The position numbers and the translations under genes were made by a program. A stretch of DNA of 64,000 bases from Rhododendron vialii (lineage: Eukaryota > Streptophyta > Magnoliopsida > Ericales > Ericaceae): positions 9,148,001-9,212,000 of the forward strand of contig NC_080565.1 in NCBI RefSeq assembly GCF_030253575.1, in the 5' to 3' direction. Below the pieces are notes generated by a model that worked only from the letters and a program-made list of their open reading frames with translations, was not told where the DNA came from and searched no databases. Each line of letters begins with the position of its first letter. The first letter of the stretch is position 1. Positions 34,210-45,904 of this stretch are shown in pieces.

Positions 34210-35130
34210 CAGTCCCTGGATTCTCTGTCCAGCTCCTCTGTCCCATACTTACCTATGTGCCACGTTACCCGTGCTCTGCTCCCTTAACTTTTCTTTTACT
34301 CGGCTACTACATTTTTGTTTGGTTGCCTTTAACATATCTGTTATTTACTATTTTTGATTTTTGTAGGGCCCATTATGAGTCTTACAAATATAATTCAAAT
34401 CGCAATTTATTCTTAAATTTTTTTTATGAGTTCCTCAAAAAAAATTAGTTCAATCCGATATCGTTAAGGGTTGTTTCAAAATTTGAGAGTGCCCTACGAA
34501 TTCTGAAATAACCCTTTACCGATATCGGATTGTGCTAATTTTTTTCAAGAATACATAAAAATAGTTTAAGAATAACTTGCGGTTTGAATTATCTTTGAAG
34601 GATCCGTAATGGGCCCCACAAAAATAAAAAATATCATTAATTTCTTGCCCATTAAAACTCGTTTGGTCTGTACTCATGAAACAAGAAACAAATTAATAAT
34701 TTTTTATTTTTATGGGACCCATTACGAATCCTACAAAGATGATTCAAACTACAAGTTATTTTTAAAATATTTTTTTGGGTTTCTGAAAAAATTTTGCTAA
34801 ATCCGTTATCAGTAAGGGCAGTTTCAGAATTCGTAAGGGCGCCTTACGAATTCTGAAACAACCCTTATTGATATCAGATTGAACTAATTTTTTCAGAAAC
34901 ACATAAAAAATATTTTAAGAATAATTTGTGGTTTGGATCATTTTTGTAAAACCTGTAATGAACACTACAAAAATAAAAAATAAATATAAGATGTTAAGGC
35001 AACCAAACAAAACATAGCAGCCGAGTAAAACAAAGTCAAAGGGGTGGAGTATGGGTAACATGGCACCTAGATAGGCGTGGGACAGAGGAGCCGGACAAGC
35101 TCTCTCGGACAGAGGATCCGGAGCCGCCTC
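34210..35130. mobile_element. Four-armed foldback element
   Basis: The outer arms (about 34210-34470 and 34860-35130) are inverted copies: TCCTCTGTCCCA on the left pairs with TGGGACAGAGGA on the right, and TACTCGGCTACTAC with the complement of GCAGCCGAGTA. Between them lie two further arms, so the order is arm (34340-34480), inverted arm (34490-34640), arm (34690-34830), inverted arm (34845-34990). Each hairpin has its own centre: CCGATATCG ... CGATATCGG around 34490, and GTAAGGGCGCCTTAC around 34845. No flanking duplication could be fixed. Confidence 0.75.
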
Positions 35131-35285
35131 TAAATGTATATATCTATCTCTACGATCAAAACCCAATTCAACCAACTCAAAGCAGTAAAGTTCATGTAAT
35201 AGGATGGAGAAAGACTGTACCGGAACTCAAAAACTAAAAACAAATACGTAGTCAAAGAAAGCAAGAAAGATAGTTTTATGTTTAC

Positions 35286-35486
35286 CGCTCGCCCTTGATC
35301 CAAGAGAACTGCCTGTGGCTTCTTTTGAAGGGCAAGTCGCCACAATCTCCTCAATTCCCGTGACACAAAACCATACAAAGCATCAACGCTGCGATGTACA
35401 ACGTCCTCAACAATTGGCTGTCGAATGGCCCCAATCACACTCACCACCACGAAGACGACGGGCAGCAGACCTTCCCAAATTCCCAT
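35286..35486 (-). other. First-exon-like ORF, unrecognised
   Basis: An ATG at 35484-35486 opens 67 codons that end exactly at a GTAAAC donor (35285). The peptide begins MGIWEGLLPVVFVVVSVIGA, a likely membrane anchor or signal anchor, and continues with VDALYGFVSRELRRLWRL, a basic amphipathic stretch. No further exon is visible leftward, where the foldback element starts at 35130. I do not recognise the family; it may be a captured or stranded 5' exon. Confidence 0.35.
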
Positions 35487-35694
35487 CTCTCTCTCTCTGA
35501 GTTTCCCAAAGAAATGTTGGGGTAGAATATTGTTGTTTGTAACCGGAAGGCAACAGGATACTTGTGATACCTAACCGCGTGGAGGTGCTTCTACTCCAAA
35601 AGTCATGCATGTGCATATCTATGAATTAAATCTTCACTATGCAGAGTGATCAAAAGTACAAGAAGAGTATGTTATACAATTGTACCATGTTCCC

Positions 35695-35872
35695 GTCCCG
35701 GCTCTAGTCTAGTTAGCATCTCCTGATCCTTCCCATATGGAAGGCCAGGGTTTGAGCCACATCGTGGGCGTTTGGAATTCAGAGTTATGGATAGCCTTAA
35801 TTTGGAACTCCTTGTGAACTAATCTACTAACGCCACTAACTCCCGCTGATATATAAAATATTGGAAAAAAAA
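35695..35872 (+). mobile_element. tRNA-derived SINE, copy 3
   Basis: Same family as 6555-6735 and 21368-21545, but on the plus strand. Box B GGTTTGAGCCA is at 35749-35759, with a box-A-like TAGTTAGCATC about 35 bases earlier. The body ends AAAATATTGG followed by a run of A at 35862-35871. Confidence 0.65.
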
Positions 35873-36101
35873 ACACGTAGTACTTTAACTAAGTATAATA
35901 TATGGGGAGGTTAATGGGATAGTGCCGCCTAAGTATAACAATCACCCCGAAAATGCCCGTGGAATAGGTGATTTGCCGAACCGCATAAAATTGGTCTCTG
36001 ATTCTCTTATGGAACAAGCTTGTTTCACGCCCAATTATTTAGATTTCTAAACAAAAACAATTGCAATTAAGGATTTTGGTGACGAAGAATTCCAAGCGCT
36101 C

Positions 36102-36166
36102 ATACTAAAACGAGGGCTAATTATACTAGAACGAGGGCTAATTATACTAAAACGAGGGCTAATTAT
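36102..36166. repeat. 21-bp tandem repeat, three copies
   Basis: The unit ATACTAAAACGAGGGCTAAT starts at 36102, 36123 and 36144 with a single base change in the middle copy. It directly abuts the MITE at 36167. Confidence 0.9.
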
Positions 36167-36296
36167 AATTATTCAATACTCTCGGAGCACGGTGCTCTAT
36201 CTCATACAGTATAAAATATTGGACCCACGCATTGTTTGTGTGGGGGTCACTGTTTTATGTGAAAGGGAACACCGTGCTCCGGAAGTACTGAATAAT
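36167..36296. mobile_element. Foldback MITE
   Basis: About 130 bp with inverted ends AATTATTCAATACTCTCGGA and its partner GGAAGTACTGAATAAT; the inner phrase GGAGCACGGTG pairs with CACCGTGCTCC. Related at its ends to 22704-22852. Confidence 0.8.
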
Positions 36297-36719
36297 GACT
36301 CCTGATTATGCAATGTTCCTAGCGCGCTACAGCCCAGGAACTTTCTCCCCCGCACATTGGTATAGAGGCACACATTCAGTGGTGAAATCCACGGTGTGAT
36401 GAAAGAAAGCCCGCTAGCTTCGGGAGCGATTCATAATTTTCCTACTAAAACACCCACTAAGAAAAGGAGAAAGTTATGGTATACAAGGTATACCGTATAC
36501 TTAAATTATGACAATTTGTGATTTTTATTATGCCGATTTTTTGTTTTCTAATGCATATTTATGATTCTAGTAACGACTTGTACTTTAAAATTTACCTGTT
36601 GAACAGGTTATTAACTGGTTATCCATAATTAAAAAATATTATTATGTAACCATAATTATTCGTACCAGAATTCATAATACTTGTACTCCAACCAAATATA
36701 TGCATACAATATCAAAAAT

Positions 36720-37350
36720 TAAATAATACTACTCACAAATGTTATAACAACGTCATAAATTGGCATTATCTTATCACAATGAGTCATACAAAAAATTCTT
36801 TGACTCATATGATATTCTGTAACAAAATCAAAATATGTCGTATCAGAATCAACAATTGTTATACCCAAGCCAAAAATATTTGTAAAATACCACAAATTAT
36901 ATAAAATAACCACAATTGTTATGACAATACCTAAAATTGTCATTTTCTAACCACAACATATCGTATCAAAAGAAAACATATATAAATACCACAAATTATC
37001 TAACAAACCACAATTATTATGACAATAACATAAATTAACGTTTTCTTACCACAATGAGTCGTACCAAGGAAATTGATTAAAATATTCTGTAATAAGACCA
37101 AAATATGTCATGCTACGATCAACAATAGTTATACCCAAGCAAAATACATGTCTAAAATACCACAAATTCAGTAATATAACCAAATTTGTTATGACAATAC
37201 CATAAATTGACGTTTTCATATCCACAACGTATCGTATAAAAAAATTCAATCAGAATGTTTAGTTAACTATAGTTATAATCGGCAAAATACCATACCATAA
37301 TTAAATAATATAACCACAATTGTTATAATAAAATCATTAAGTAGCGTTAT
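36720..37350. repeat. Degenerate 270-bp repeat with shorter sub-repeats
   Basis: Phrases AAATATGTCGTATCAGAATC (36832) and AAATATGTCATGCTACGATC (37102) open two units 270 bases apart that match over their length. Within and beyond them the sub-repeat ACCACAATTGTTATGACAAT recurs near 36745, 36910, 37010, 37180 and 37315. The hydrophobic open frames on the minus strand here are by-products of the repeat, not genes. Confidence 0.75.
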
Positions 37351-39246
37351 CTTATCACAACCTGTCGTTTTTTTTTTTTTTTTTTGTGATGATATATTCC
37401 TTAACAAAATGAAAATGTTGCGAATCGTACTGCTGAAAAATTATGAATTTTAGAATAAAAATTAATTATGAAATACGTTAAAAATGTTATGAATGAACCA
37501 TAAAATATGTGTATATAGTACATCCTTTTAAAGGATGTATATTGTAGACTTCCCCAATTCCTTAATCCACTTCCAAAATCGTGGTCCCCTTTTGCATCAT
37601 TATATACAATTCTACATCTATCTAGAAATACAATGGGAGCACAAGCAAGAATCACACCTAAAGGAAGCCCAACAAACAACTTAATTCACGCGTATCAAAA
37701 AAAAAAATTTATCTTCCTAAAGCAAGAGAATCTTCCATGTGAAACGTTTATTCAATTATAAATTCATCTTTTCCAATTAGTGTGGACAACTTTATTTCCA
37801 CTACTTATCAAAAACAAAAAAAGTTTATTGCCCCTAATAAAAAAAATAAAAAACTAAATATAGATGTACTCCATGCTTTTTGTTCTGCCTTTTCTCTATA
37901 TTCGTTGAATGACCGGCAATGGGAATATCATTGGGTGGACGTCCTTGTACATGGTTACGTGGCGTTCTAACCTTTTTTACGATTGCGCAGAAACTCCACT
38001 TCACATGTTTCGATTATTGCATGCAAAGACAGAGCTAGAATTTCGGTTCGAGCTAGCTAGCTAGCTAGGGAAGCTAAACCAAGTAACATATTTTCATCCA
38101 AAACCCATATATACTCTTCGTATTTTGTATCTTGTGTGTTCTATTACAATACTACATAGTCTACATAGTATAATTAAGATAATTTCGACTCAACAAGATA
38201 ACAATTGCATGTGAATTGTTTAGTTTTTTTTTTTTTTCCAGATAATTAACTAGAACACACATGTAGGTAACAAAAATTCAAATGACAATGTAAACTTAAA
38301 CTTTGCATGTCTACATCAAATCAAAGTTATTTAGATTATAAAATAGTAATTAATGTACTAGCTAGTTATAAACTTTTCTAAACCTTACAAACGAACAAGG
38401 CCGACGAAGTTAAGATGCTAATTAACTGTTTTGAATTTTTTTTTTTTTCGTGTCACTTTCCTTTCCCTTTGACTAAATCGTTCAAAAAATCCTTCATCCA
38501 ACCCGTAGCCTTAATAAGCAGGGCTCTCGAGTTGCTGGCGATCTCAGAACAGGTTCACTGATGAATGCCCCAACTAAAATGCTGCCGCCAATGGTTGGAC
38601 TTCTTCGTTCACTTCAATTTGTCGCTGTCTCAAACTGAAACCGTGTGAGGAAGGGAGGTAGGTTTCTGTTCGTACCATGGTTGCTAAATCTTGAACCCTT
38701 GGTGTAATAGATGAGTCTTTAACTCAAGTAAACGTTGCCTAAGGGGTTAGATACTTGTGGTAGATTGGGATAGTAAACTGGAAATTGTACATGCAGCATC
38801 TTTGTATTCTATGCCGGGCATGGCTGCTCATAGCATTTTCTTCCACTTGGGTATTCCTTTCCTTTGTAAGATTGGAACCTGCCCATACCTAAAAAACTAA
38901 AAAATTTCGAGCACGTTGCGTAGTACTAGTATAGTATAATGCCAATTGGCAAGGGCCAGAGCTCTCTATTATCAGGTAGTAGAAACTATCACCATCAATT
39001 TTAGACCAGTGGTTCATAAGATACAATTATGGGTAGCAAATTTCACTGACAACCCTGAGGTTTTTTGTAATGACAAAGACCCCTTCGGTTACGCGAAACG
39101 ACAACAATTAACCACTTTAGGTTAACTATTACGTGTTTGGCCAAACAATTATTCGCTAGGTGTCAATGAAAAAACAATTCAACCGCATGAGATTTATAGT
39201 CATTTCTCATATGTGAAGGGATATCTGCCATCATCGAAAACATTAA
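37351..39246. other. No gene recognised
   Basis: AT-rich DNA with T-runs near 37370, 38228 and 38440. A minus-strand open stretch around 37540-37679 starts MFVGLPLGVILACAPIVFLD and could be an old membrane-protein fragment, but I cannot name it. The GC-richer patch 38510-38660 also matches nothing I know. Confidence 0.4.
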
Positions 39247-39464
39247 TGCCTTATTTGGATGAGTTTTTGAAATTTTTTAGGTTTGGTTTTTAGATAATGA
39301 GTGTAGAGAGAAAATAGGGTAATGATTGGCAATAGGGGTAATGAGTGAAGAGAGATAGAGAGAGAAATGAGAATAATGACTGGAGAGAGAAATTATTGAA
39401 AGTAAGGGTAATGAGTATTTTTTGAGTTGAATTTTTTTTTTCCAGTTTGAATCCAAACAAGGCA
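39247..39464. mobile_element. MITE, PIF/Harbinger-like
   Basis: 218 bp with ends TGCCTTATTTGGAT and ATCCAAACAAGGCA, flanked by TAA on both sides (39244-39246 and 39465-39467). The interior is rich in GAGAGA and TAATGAGT phrases. Confidence 0.85.
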
Positions 39465-40210
39465 TAAGGCGTGTCAAGGAAGAGGTTTGGTAGGGTACAT
39501 AAAACCCATCTATAAAAGTGTACATGAAAGGAGATTGAATGGACGGTTCAGATTCACATTACCACTCTACAAATTTGCCCTACTATCATTTGGTGGATCC
39601 ATTGGGTTCTTTTTGCAGAAAGTCTGTGGACACAGCAAATCTATGCACAGATCGTGCACATATTGTTATGTGGGGCCTCCTACGGGTCCCACACAAATAA
39701 TTCAAACCGTTCATTATGTTTAAAACATTTTTCAAAGGCTCTCGCATAAAATCAGTTCAATCCAATACCTATAAGTACTTAATCTAATCGTCTAACTTTT
39801 CATTCTCTAAAAACCTGAATGAAAAGTTAGATGTACCCACATTAGAAATAGTGGTATACCCATGGTAGGGCTCAAATCTAGCTACAATAGGATAATGTTA
39901 TTAATTTATAGATAACATAATCCCATTTTACCAAAGTAATTGCAGTGTCACTTTCGCTTGAACATCCCGCTCTTTTTGATGTTGTATCTGCTTTGTTTTG
40001 GTTTATAAATGCCTTTTTATGGAGCAATTAGTATTACCTCTAAAACACCAGACAGACTATAGTTTGATCATCTTGCATGTGGGGTAAGGTTCAGGTCCAA
40101 AGCTTATAGAAAGAATTTTATTGACATCGTTGTTTAGATTGCTTTATTTATGAGTCCAATTACCCATATCTGATCCAACTCATTTATTTAAAATCAAACT
40201 CGACTAGCCC
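39465..40210. other. No gene recognised; MITE remnants
   Basis: The stretch 39535-39790 carries the phrases GACGGTTCAGATTCA, GGGTCCCACACAAATAATTC and TCAGTTCAATCC that are typical of the foldback family at 34210-35130, without clear ends. Nothing coding seen. Confidence 0.45.
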
Positions 40211-40574
40211 ATTAACCCAATTACATATATATTAAAATTTAAAATGACTAAAATACCTATATAAACTAAAATGACCATATTACCCTTATACATTTAAATG
40301 ACCAAATTACCATTGTATACTAAAAGGGAACTGATTTTCGCGCTCCAAGATTTACTGCAGGCGCTCCACCTTTTTGTTTTTATACTGTGATGATTAACCC
40401 AATTACATATATATTAAAATTTAAAATGACTAAAATACCTATATAAACTAAAATGACCATATTACCCTTATACATTTAAATGACCAAATTACCATTGTAT
40501 ACTAAAAGGGAACTGATTTTCGCGCTCCAAGATTTACTGCAGGCGCTCCACCTTTTTGTTTTTATACTGTGATG
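40211..40574. repeat. Exact 182-bp tandem duplication
   Basis: Bases 40211-40392 and 40393-40574 appear identical to the eye, starting ATTAACCCAATTACATATAT and ending TTTTATACTGTGATG. The duplicated block contains flanking DNA plus the left half of the hairpin MITE at 40508-40689, and stops near the MITE's centre. Near-identity implies a very recent event, or an assembly artefact. Confidence 0.92.
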
Positions 40575-40689
40575 TTGCTGGCAACATCACAGTGTGTTTT
40601 TATACTGTGATGTTGCTGGCAACATCACAGTGTAAAAATAAAAAGGTGGAGCGCCTGCAGTAAATCTTGGAGCGCGAATATCAATTCCC
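40508..40689. mobile_element. Mutator-like hairpin MITE
   Basis: An almost perfect palindrome of 182 bp: the left arm starts GGGAACTGATTTTCGCGCTC and the right arm ends GAGCGCGAATATCAATTCCC. It is flanked by the 9-bp duplication ATACTAAAA (40499-40507 and 40690-40698). The centre holds the self-complementary ACTGTGATGTTGCTGG/CAACATCACAGT twice. Confidence 0.92.
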
Positions 40690-40839
40690 ATACTAAAATT
40701 ACTAAACCAAATAGAGATTCTGTTGAAATTTTAGCATCCAGTAAAAAATGATTCGAATGAATTGACTATTGACTAGATAAAAAAAAAAATAGAATTGACT
40801 ATTGTCAACTCCAAAAGTTTCCTTTGAAGACCAAAAAAC

Positions 40840-41165
40840 GAACTGAGCTGAGAAACTCGTGGCTCGGCTCGACTCTTTAGTAACCGAGTCGAGCTTAAGC
40901 ACGATTTTTTGGCTCGTTTACTAAACAAGTTGAGATTGACACTCCAAAACTCGGCTCAGCTCATTTGTATAGGCTCGGCTCGTTTGAGCTCGAGTTTAAG
41001 CACGATTTTTTGCAGGGTTTGATCTATCAAACAAGATCCATATTGCATATTTTTTTTTATTTCAGTAAGCCTATTATTTTTAAGCTTGAAAATTGTGAAT
41101 AAGTACTTATTTTTTGAGAAATTTTTCGGTGCCAGGTGGGTATATTCCACGTGACACCCACCAAA
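40840..41165. mobile_element. Degraded DNA-transposon remnants
   Basis: The phrase GAGCTTAAGCACGATTTTTT/GAGTTTAAGCACGATTTTTT occurs twice (40891 and 40989) among GGCTCGGCTCG repeats, as in hAT-like MITEs. Next to it, 41112-41165 carries AAATTTTTCGGTGCCAGGTG, a phrase of the Mutator-like family seen at 24713. No clean ends. Confidence 0.45.
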
Positions 41166-41309
41166 TTTTTGCCACTTCGAAGGGATAGAGAGAGATTGTA
41201 AGATCTGGAAAGTTGGTTTGTTCTGTACTATTGGAAGAGAGAGAATGTAAGAATTAGACGCTTGAGTAGTTTGATTTGTTTTGTACTATAAGAGAGAGAA
41301 TTGGAAAGT

Positions 41310-41340
41310 AGAGAGAGAGAGAGAGAGAGTGTGTGTGTGT
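41310..41340. repeat. (GA)n(GT)n compound microsatellite
   Basis: About ten GA units run directly into about six GT units. Confidence 0.9.
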
Positions 41341-43857
41341 GGAGCAGATGACAAGAGGACAGCCCTCAGCGCACATTAATACTCGATCAGGAGATCGACT
41401 AATCGACCTAGAAGGGTTCAAATTAGTTGGGTCATGTTCATGACTTATTGGGTCATTTAAGTTGAACCAACTAAGACCCAGTTAATAAATGTGTTACATG
41501 GGTTAGACCCATTCTAACCTAATTAATAAATGAGCTGAGTTAAGTCTATTTTCTGATGAATGGGTCTGGATTGATTAATAAATTTGGATTCAATTTGTCG
41601 CTCCTAGTTAGAACCTTGACTTACAACCTGTGTAACTAGCCTCATCATTGGAAGAGTGTGATGGTTTTCTTTTCTTGTTCTTTATGTCTTCTGGAAGGTA
41701 GTCCTCCCTATTTTCTTTTTCCTCCTTGTGTATGGGATTGCTTTCCTCCGTTTTGGGGAGTCGTTCTCTCATGCGTCCCGATGTACCTCATGTGTCCGTT
41801 GTTTTTATTTGTTTTGCAATATATTTTAGACGAAGTTCTCTAATCCATCCAAAAATTGGAAAAAAAAAAAACTCTCTAATCCCGCAGATCTTGGCAAAAA
41901 AACCCATGAAATAAAACATTTGTTTCCGTTTTCCGTTCCTTTATTTTACTTTCTTCCTTTTTATCAGAATGACACTAGTTAAAGGGCCAAAGTGAAATTG
42001 GGCAACCTAAAGAACCAGACTCTGCCCAGCCTACAGGGCACAAGTCCACTGACTAGAAGGAAAAGGAAGAGATATATTCCCTAATTTTCATTCCGGTAAA
42101 TGAAAAAATCCAAGCATTTTGTCAAATATAAAACTCCACGAATTCAAGGCTTGCTGAAAATTAACATCTCTGTTCAAGCAACACTAATGTCATTCTGATC
42201 CATAACACGGCTCTCCCACTTGAGTTACCTTAGCCCTAGGCCATGCTATTCAATAGTAATATTGGAAAAATGGCAGCGTAACAACTAGTATTGAAAGCAA
42301 AAACCAAGCTTCAATATGCTCTAGGTCCTTGGCATAACATAGACCATAACTCCCAAGTATCTTCCTTCAATATACAAAAGTATCTTAGGTACGGTAGAAC
42401 TTCAAGAAGAATTGGTTGTAGCTAACTCTGCATCTCACCACGTAGAGTTATATGCGACACTATAAACTTGATTCTCAAACTTCCCTAAGGGATTAAATCA
42501 TGCCAATGTCGAGAAGACAACCTACACGCAACACAATCAGATAACGAAACATCAACCAGTAAAAAAAAAGATTAAGAAGGCAGCTACAACAAGCAACGTG
42601 CAGTTTGATATGTCCAAACATTACCTCTATGATCATTAGCAATTTGACTTTTCACCAATACAGTGAAGAAACATATTCACCAATATATTGAAGAAACATA
42701 CAAGAATAGTTTTTTATTTTTTTCCTCATTGAGGGCTAAGTAACATGCAAACGAAACCGCAAGCCTACAACATAAAGTAAACTTCGCTATACTATTTAAC
42801 ATCAAAACCAACAAATTCACAATGACGTGTGACAATTTAGATGAAAATAAAATTGCAAGTAAGGCATGTTAATTACTAGTTTTGCTTGGAACAATCTTCA
42901 CGGTATCTGGGCACATTGTGCTTAAACTAAATACACTATTAAGTTGGCTCCATTCCGTGTAATGCTTCTCATCTCCACTCGGTAATCTATGTTTAAGCAA
43001 CACTGTCTAAATATCAACCACTTAAAGGTCAAAGTCAATAAGTAGACACTGGCTTATGTAACTCACAGTCTCACACCATGCTCTAAATCTCGACAGCCGC
43101 TTCTAATTTTACATTGTGTCAAGAAAACTCGAGCAGCAGATCGATAATGATTGGATTCAAACTAAGAAACATGAATATGGACACTGGACATGGACAATGA
43201 TATGACACGGACGCGTGCATACTCAATTTTTCCAAAGAGTAGTACACGAACACGTTGGAGATACGTTGTCTTGTATATATTGAAATATATAGATATGTAC
43301 CTATAACCATAAGTCTACGTCCCAGATTAAGTAACATAAGGTAAAAATAAATGAAACGATTGGTCGGACAAGGGACTCAAGAAATCGTTAGAAGAGCGGG
43401 CACGGACACGGCTAGAAAATGCTAAATCATCTTCCATCTTCCTAAAATTTCTTTAACGTGCCTTCTTCATTTCTCTACAAATTCTGAGTGAGCTTTTAAT
43501 ATATCTAACTGGTAATAGATAGGGATGTCAAATTTTGAAAATAACACACTAGCAAGTTTTTTAAAAGGGTTAATGTAATTGACAATTTTTTGGTCATAGA
43601 TACCTACAAAGTGTCCGAAGAGTGTCGGAAGTTAAGATTTCCTATTTATGGACACCAAAATGAGTACCTAACACTTATTTGAGAATGCCCAAGAAGTGTG
43701 GTGTCGCACACGTGTGAGACACTGATACATATCCACCTTTGAATAGTTTGTGCTTCTTAGGCTTCAAATTTAGGATTGATTCACCATATTAATAGCAAAA
43801 TTTAATTTTGAGTCTTTTCAAAGTTTCCTAATTCATTTCATTTCATACTTATTTTAT

Positions 43858-43908
43858 AGCCGACCCCAATTGATTGAGACTTAAGGCTCGGTTTGGTTTG
43901 GTTTGGTT
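43858..43908 (+). mobile_element. Au-like SINE tail, 51 bp, with long target duplication
   Basis: The sequence CCGACCCCAATTGATTGAGA, then CTTAAGGCTCGG and three GTTTG repeats, is the 3' end of an Au-type plant SINE. It is flanked by an 18-bp direct repeat ATTTCATACTTATTTTAT (43840-43857 and 43909-43926). Units 2 and 3 of the F-box locus lack it. This is an extreme 5' truncation, with the pol III promoter absent. Confidence 0.9.
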
Positions 43909-45088
43909 ATTTCATACTTATTTTATGTATAAAAAGAAGAGTACAATATCATAACAATTGCCTTTTTTTATAGAATAAGTTGTGTTCAACACTTCAAACT
44001 GATTCAAAGAAGAAAACGTTAATCCCTCCATCCCATATTACTCATCCATTTCCAAAAAGAATTGACATTAATCGGATGCGTAATTATTGCTTCTGTGCAT
44101 AACTCTCTTATTTTCTTACATGATTTAGTGATGTAATTCTTTCTCATCTGCTGATCCTATCTCCAACAATCGGAGATCTCCCATTCCTGACAGAAATGAA
44201 CATAAGCTTCATTCAATCAGCAAAAATTTATTTACATAAAAACTCTATTGCTTTTTCCCTGACAAGGGGTATCAGATTGCTAAAGTGTAGCTAAATATCT
44301 ACAATCCACCATCCTACTCATAATTTCATAAATCTAGTCACATAACAGAACTCTACGTCAGATTAACTTGGACTTTATTTGATTAGAAGTTCTTTAACTA
44401 TTTTGCTAATTCGTTTTGGTTATCTGGATTGTGGACCAGTTGAGAAACAACATCCAAATATCATAAACCATAATTTTGCAAAAACAAGTTACGGCAACCT
44501 CTGCGGAAATGCTACAAAAGAGGGAAAGAGACGTGTTCTGCCTTAGCAAAGACAGTAATCACGGGGGACGCAAATTATTGCCCTGGCAAGTTTGTGAGAT
44601 ATGTCCCACGTCATGATGAATACTTTGGACTCTCAATAACAAAAACTATGTCACAAAACAAGGTTAAACCATTTTTAGTTTATGTTCTTTTCATTCTGTA
44701 ATTAAGTGAAAAAGGAAGAACCGTTCGAAGGTCCCATTATGCAGACTTGTATTTGAGCAAATCTTAAGGAAATTTTAACCATAAAAGCCTTTTACTCTTT
44801 TCGACAGTCGTCAACTATTGGATTTCATGAAGCTTTTGCCATTAAAAAAAAAAAACATAAAACAAAACTATTCGATTCTGAAAATGTGTAGTTCTGATAC
44901 TTGAGGTTCTCATGAAGGTTTCAGTTTTGCCAATGATTCTTGTGTATTTTGGTCTCCAGCAAAGGTTAACAAAAGCAATCCAGCAGGACCTTAGCTCAAT
45001 GATGCTTGTGCGGCAAAAAAGACAATAAGCTCTCCACAACACGCTTTATGACTTCTTTGCAATTTTGCAAATATGAATACTTGGGAAG

Positions 45089-45655
45089 GTTGTCAAATCG
45101 TGAATCGCTCCGATTCGGTCATGATTTCTATAATGCATGAAAACCTATGCTTATAGATTAGGGTAACAAAAATATATACTACAAATAAAAGCTTAGACCT
45201 GAATCAATAAAAAACGTCTTCTAAATGATGATTTGATAATAACGTGAAGTATTAGGTAAGCTGCTTCTATAGCAACTACCAAGAGATGATGATTTGTAAA
45301 TCTTACTTATGGTTCTTTTTGTAAAAGAGAGTTAAAAGTACAAAACAAACCCATAGAAGGTCTATAGGGTGGTTGTATTCTTTTTATCTTCCTCATTTTC
45401 GATTCACTCTCGTAATAAATCTCCCGTCTTATTATCTATAATATTACATAAGGAGAAACATAGACAAAAGATGACATATAACAATACTAAAAACCTTAAA
45501 ATAATAGTTTGAACCCTTTTCAAGCAACCAAATAAGCAAAACAAGAGTAAAAAATGATTTTCGGAAATTTTAAGTGAATCGAACGATTCCAGCTATTTCC
45601 GATTCAAACAGCCTATTCGTATCGATTACCCACTGAATCGTACGATTTTGACAAC
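45089..45655. mobile_element. MITE-like element with GTTGTCAAATCG ends
   Basis: 567 bp with ends GTTGTCAAATCGTGAATCG and CGTACGATTTTGACAAC, inverted. It is absent from units 2 and 3, whose sequence is continuous here. No clean flanking duplication; class uncertain. Confidence 0.7.
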
Positions 45656-45904
45656 TCTATGGGACTAATTTAGAATTTCGTTCAACTTGCATCTAAATTA
45701 GTCGGCAATTGTGAACTTCAGTATAGTAGTCCCAAGAACTATTAGCCAACGATGGGAAAGCAACGTATTAAGCATTATATTATACCACCAACTGGCCAAA
45801 GTTTTAATTGTCATCAACCAGAAAAGAAAAGAAGGATAGATTATGTGAGTTACCGGCTCTTCACGTTTGCTTACTTTGAATATGCATGGTTTTGCCTCCA
45901 AACT

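Noticed and set aside
36719-37249. Two hydrophobic minus-strand ORFs resembling each other
   Set aside because: Their similarity comes from the underlying 270-bp DNA repeat; no protein family recognised.
37401-37679. 92-codon membrane-like ORF
   Set aside because: The first half looks protein-like but there is no family match by eye, no splice context and it abuts AT-rich repeat; too weak to call.
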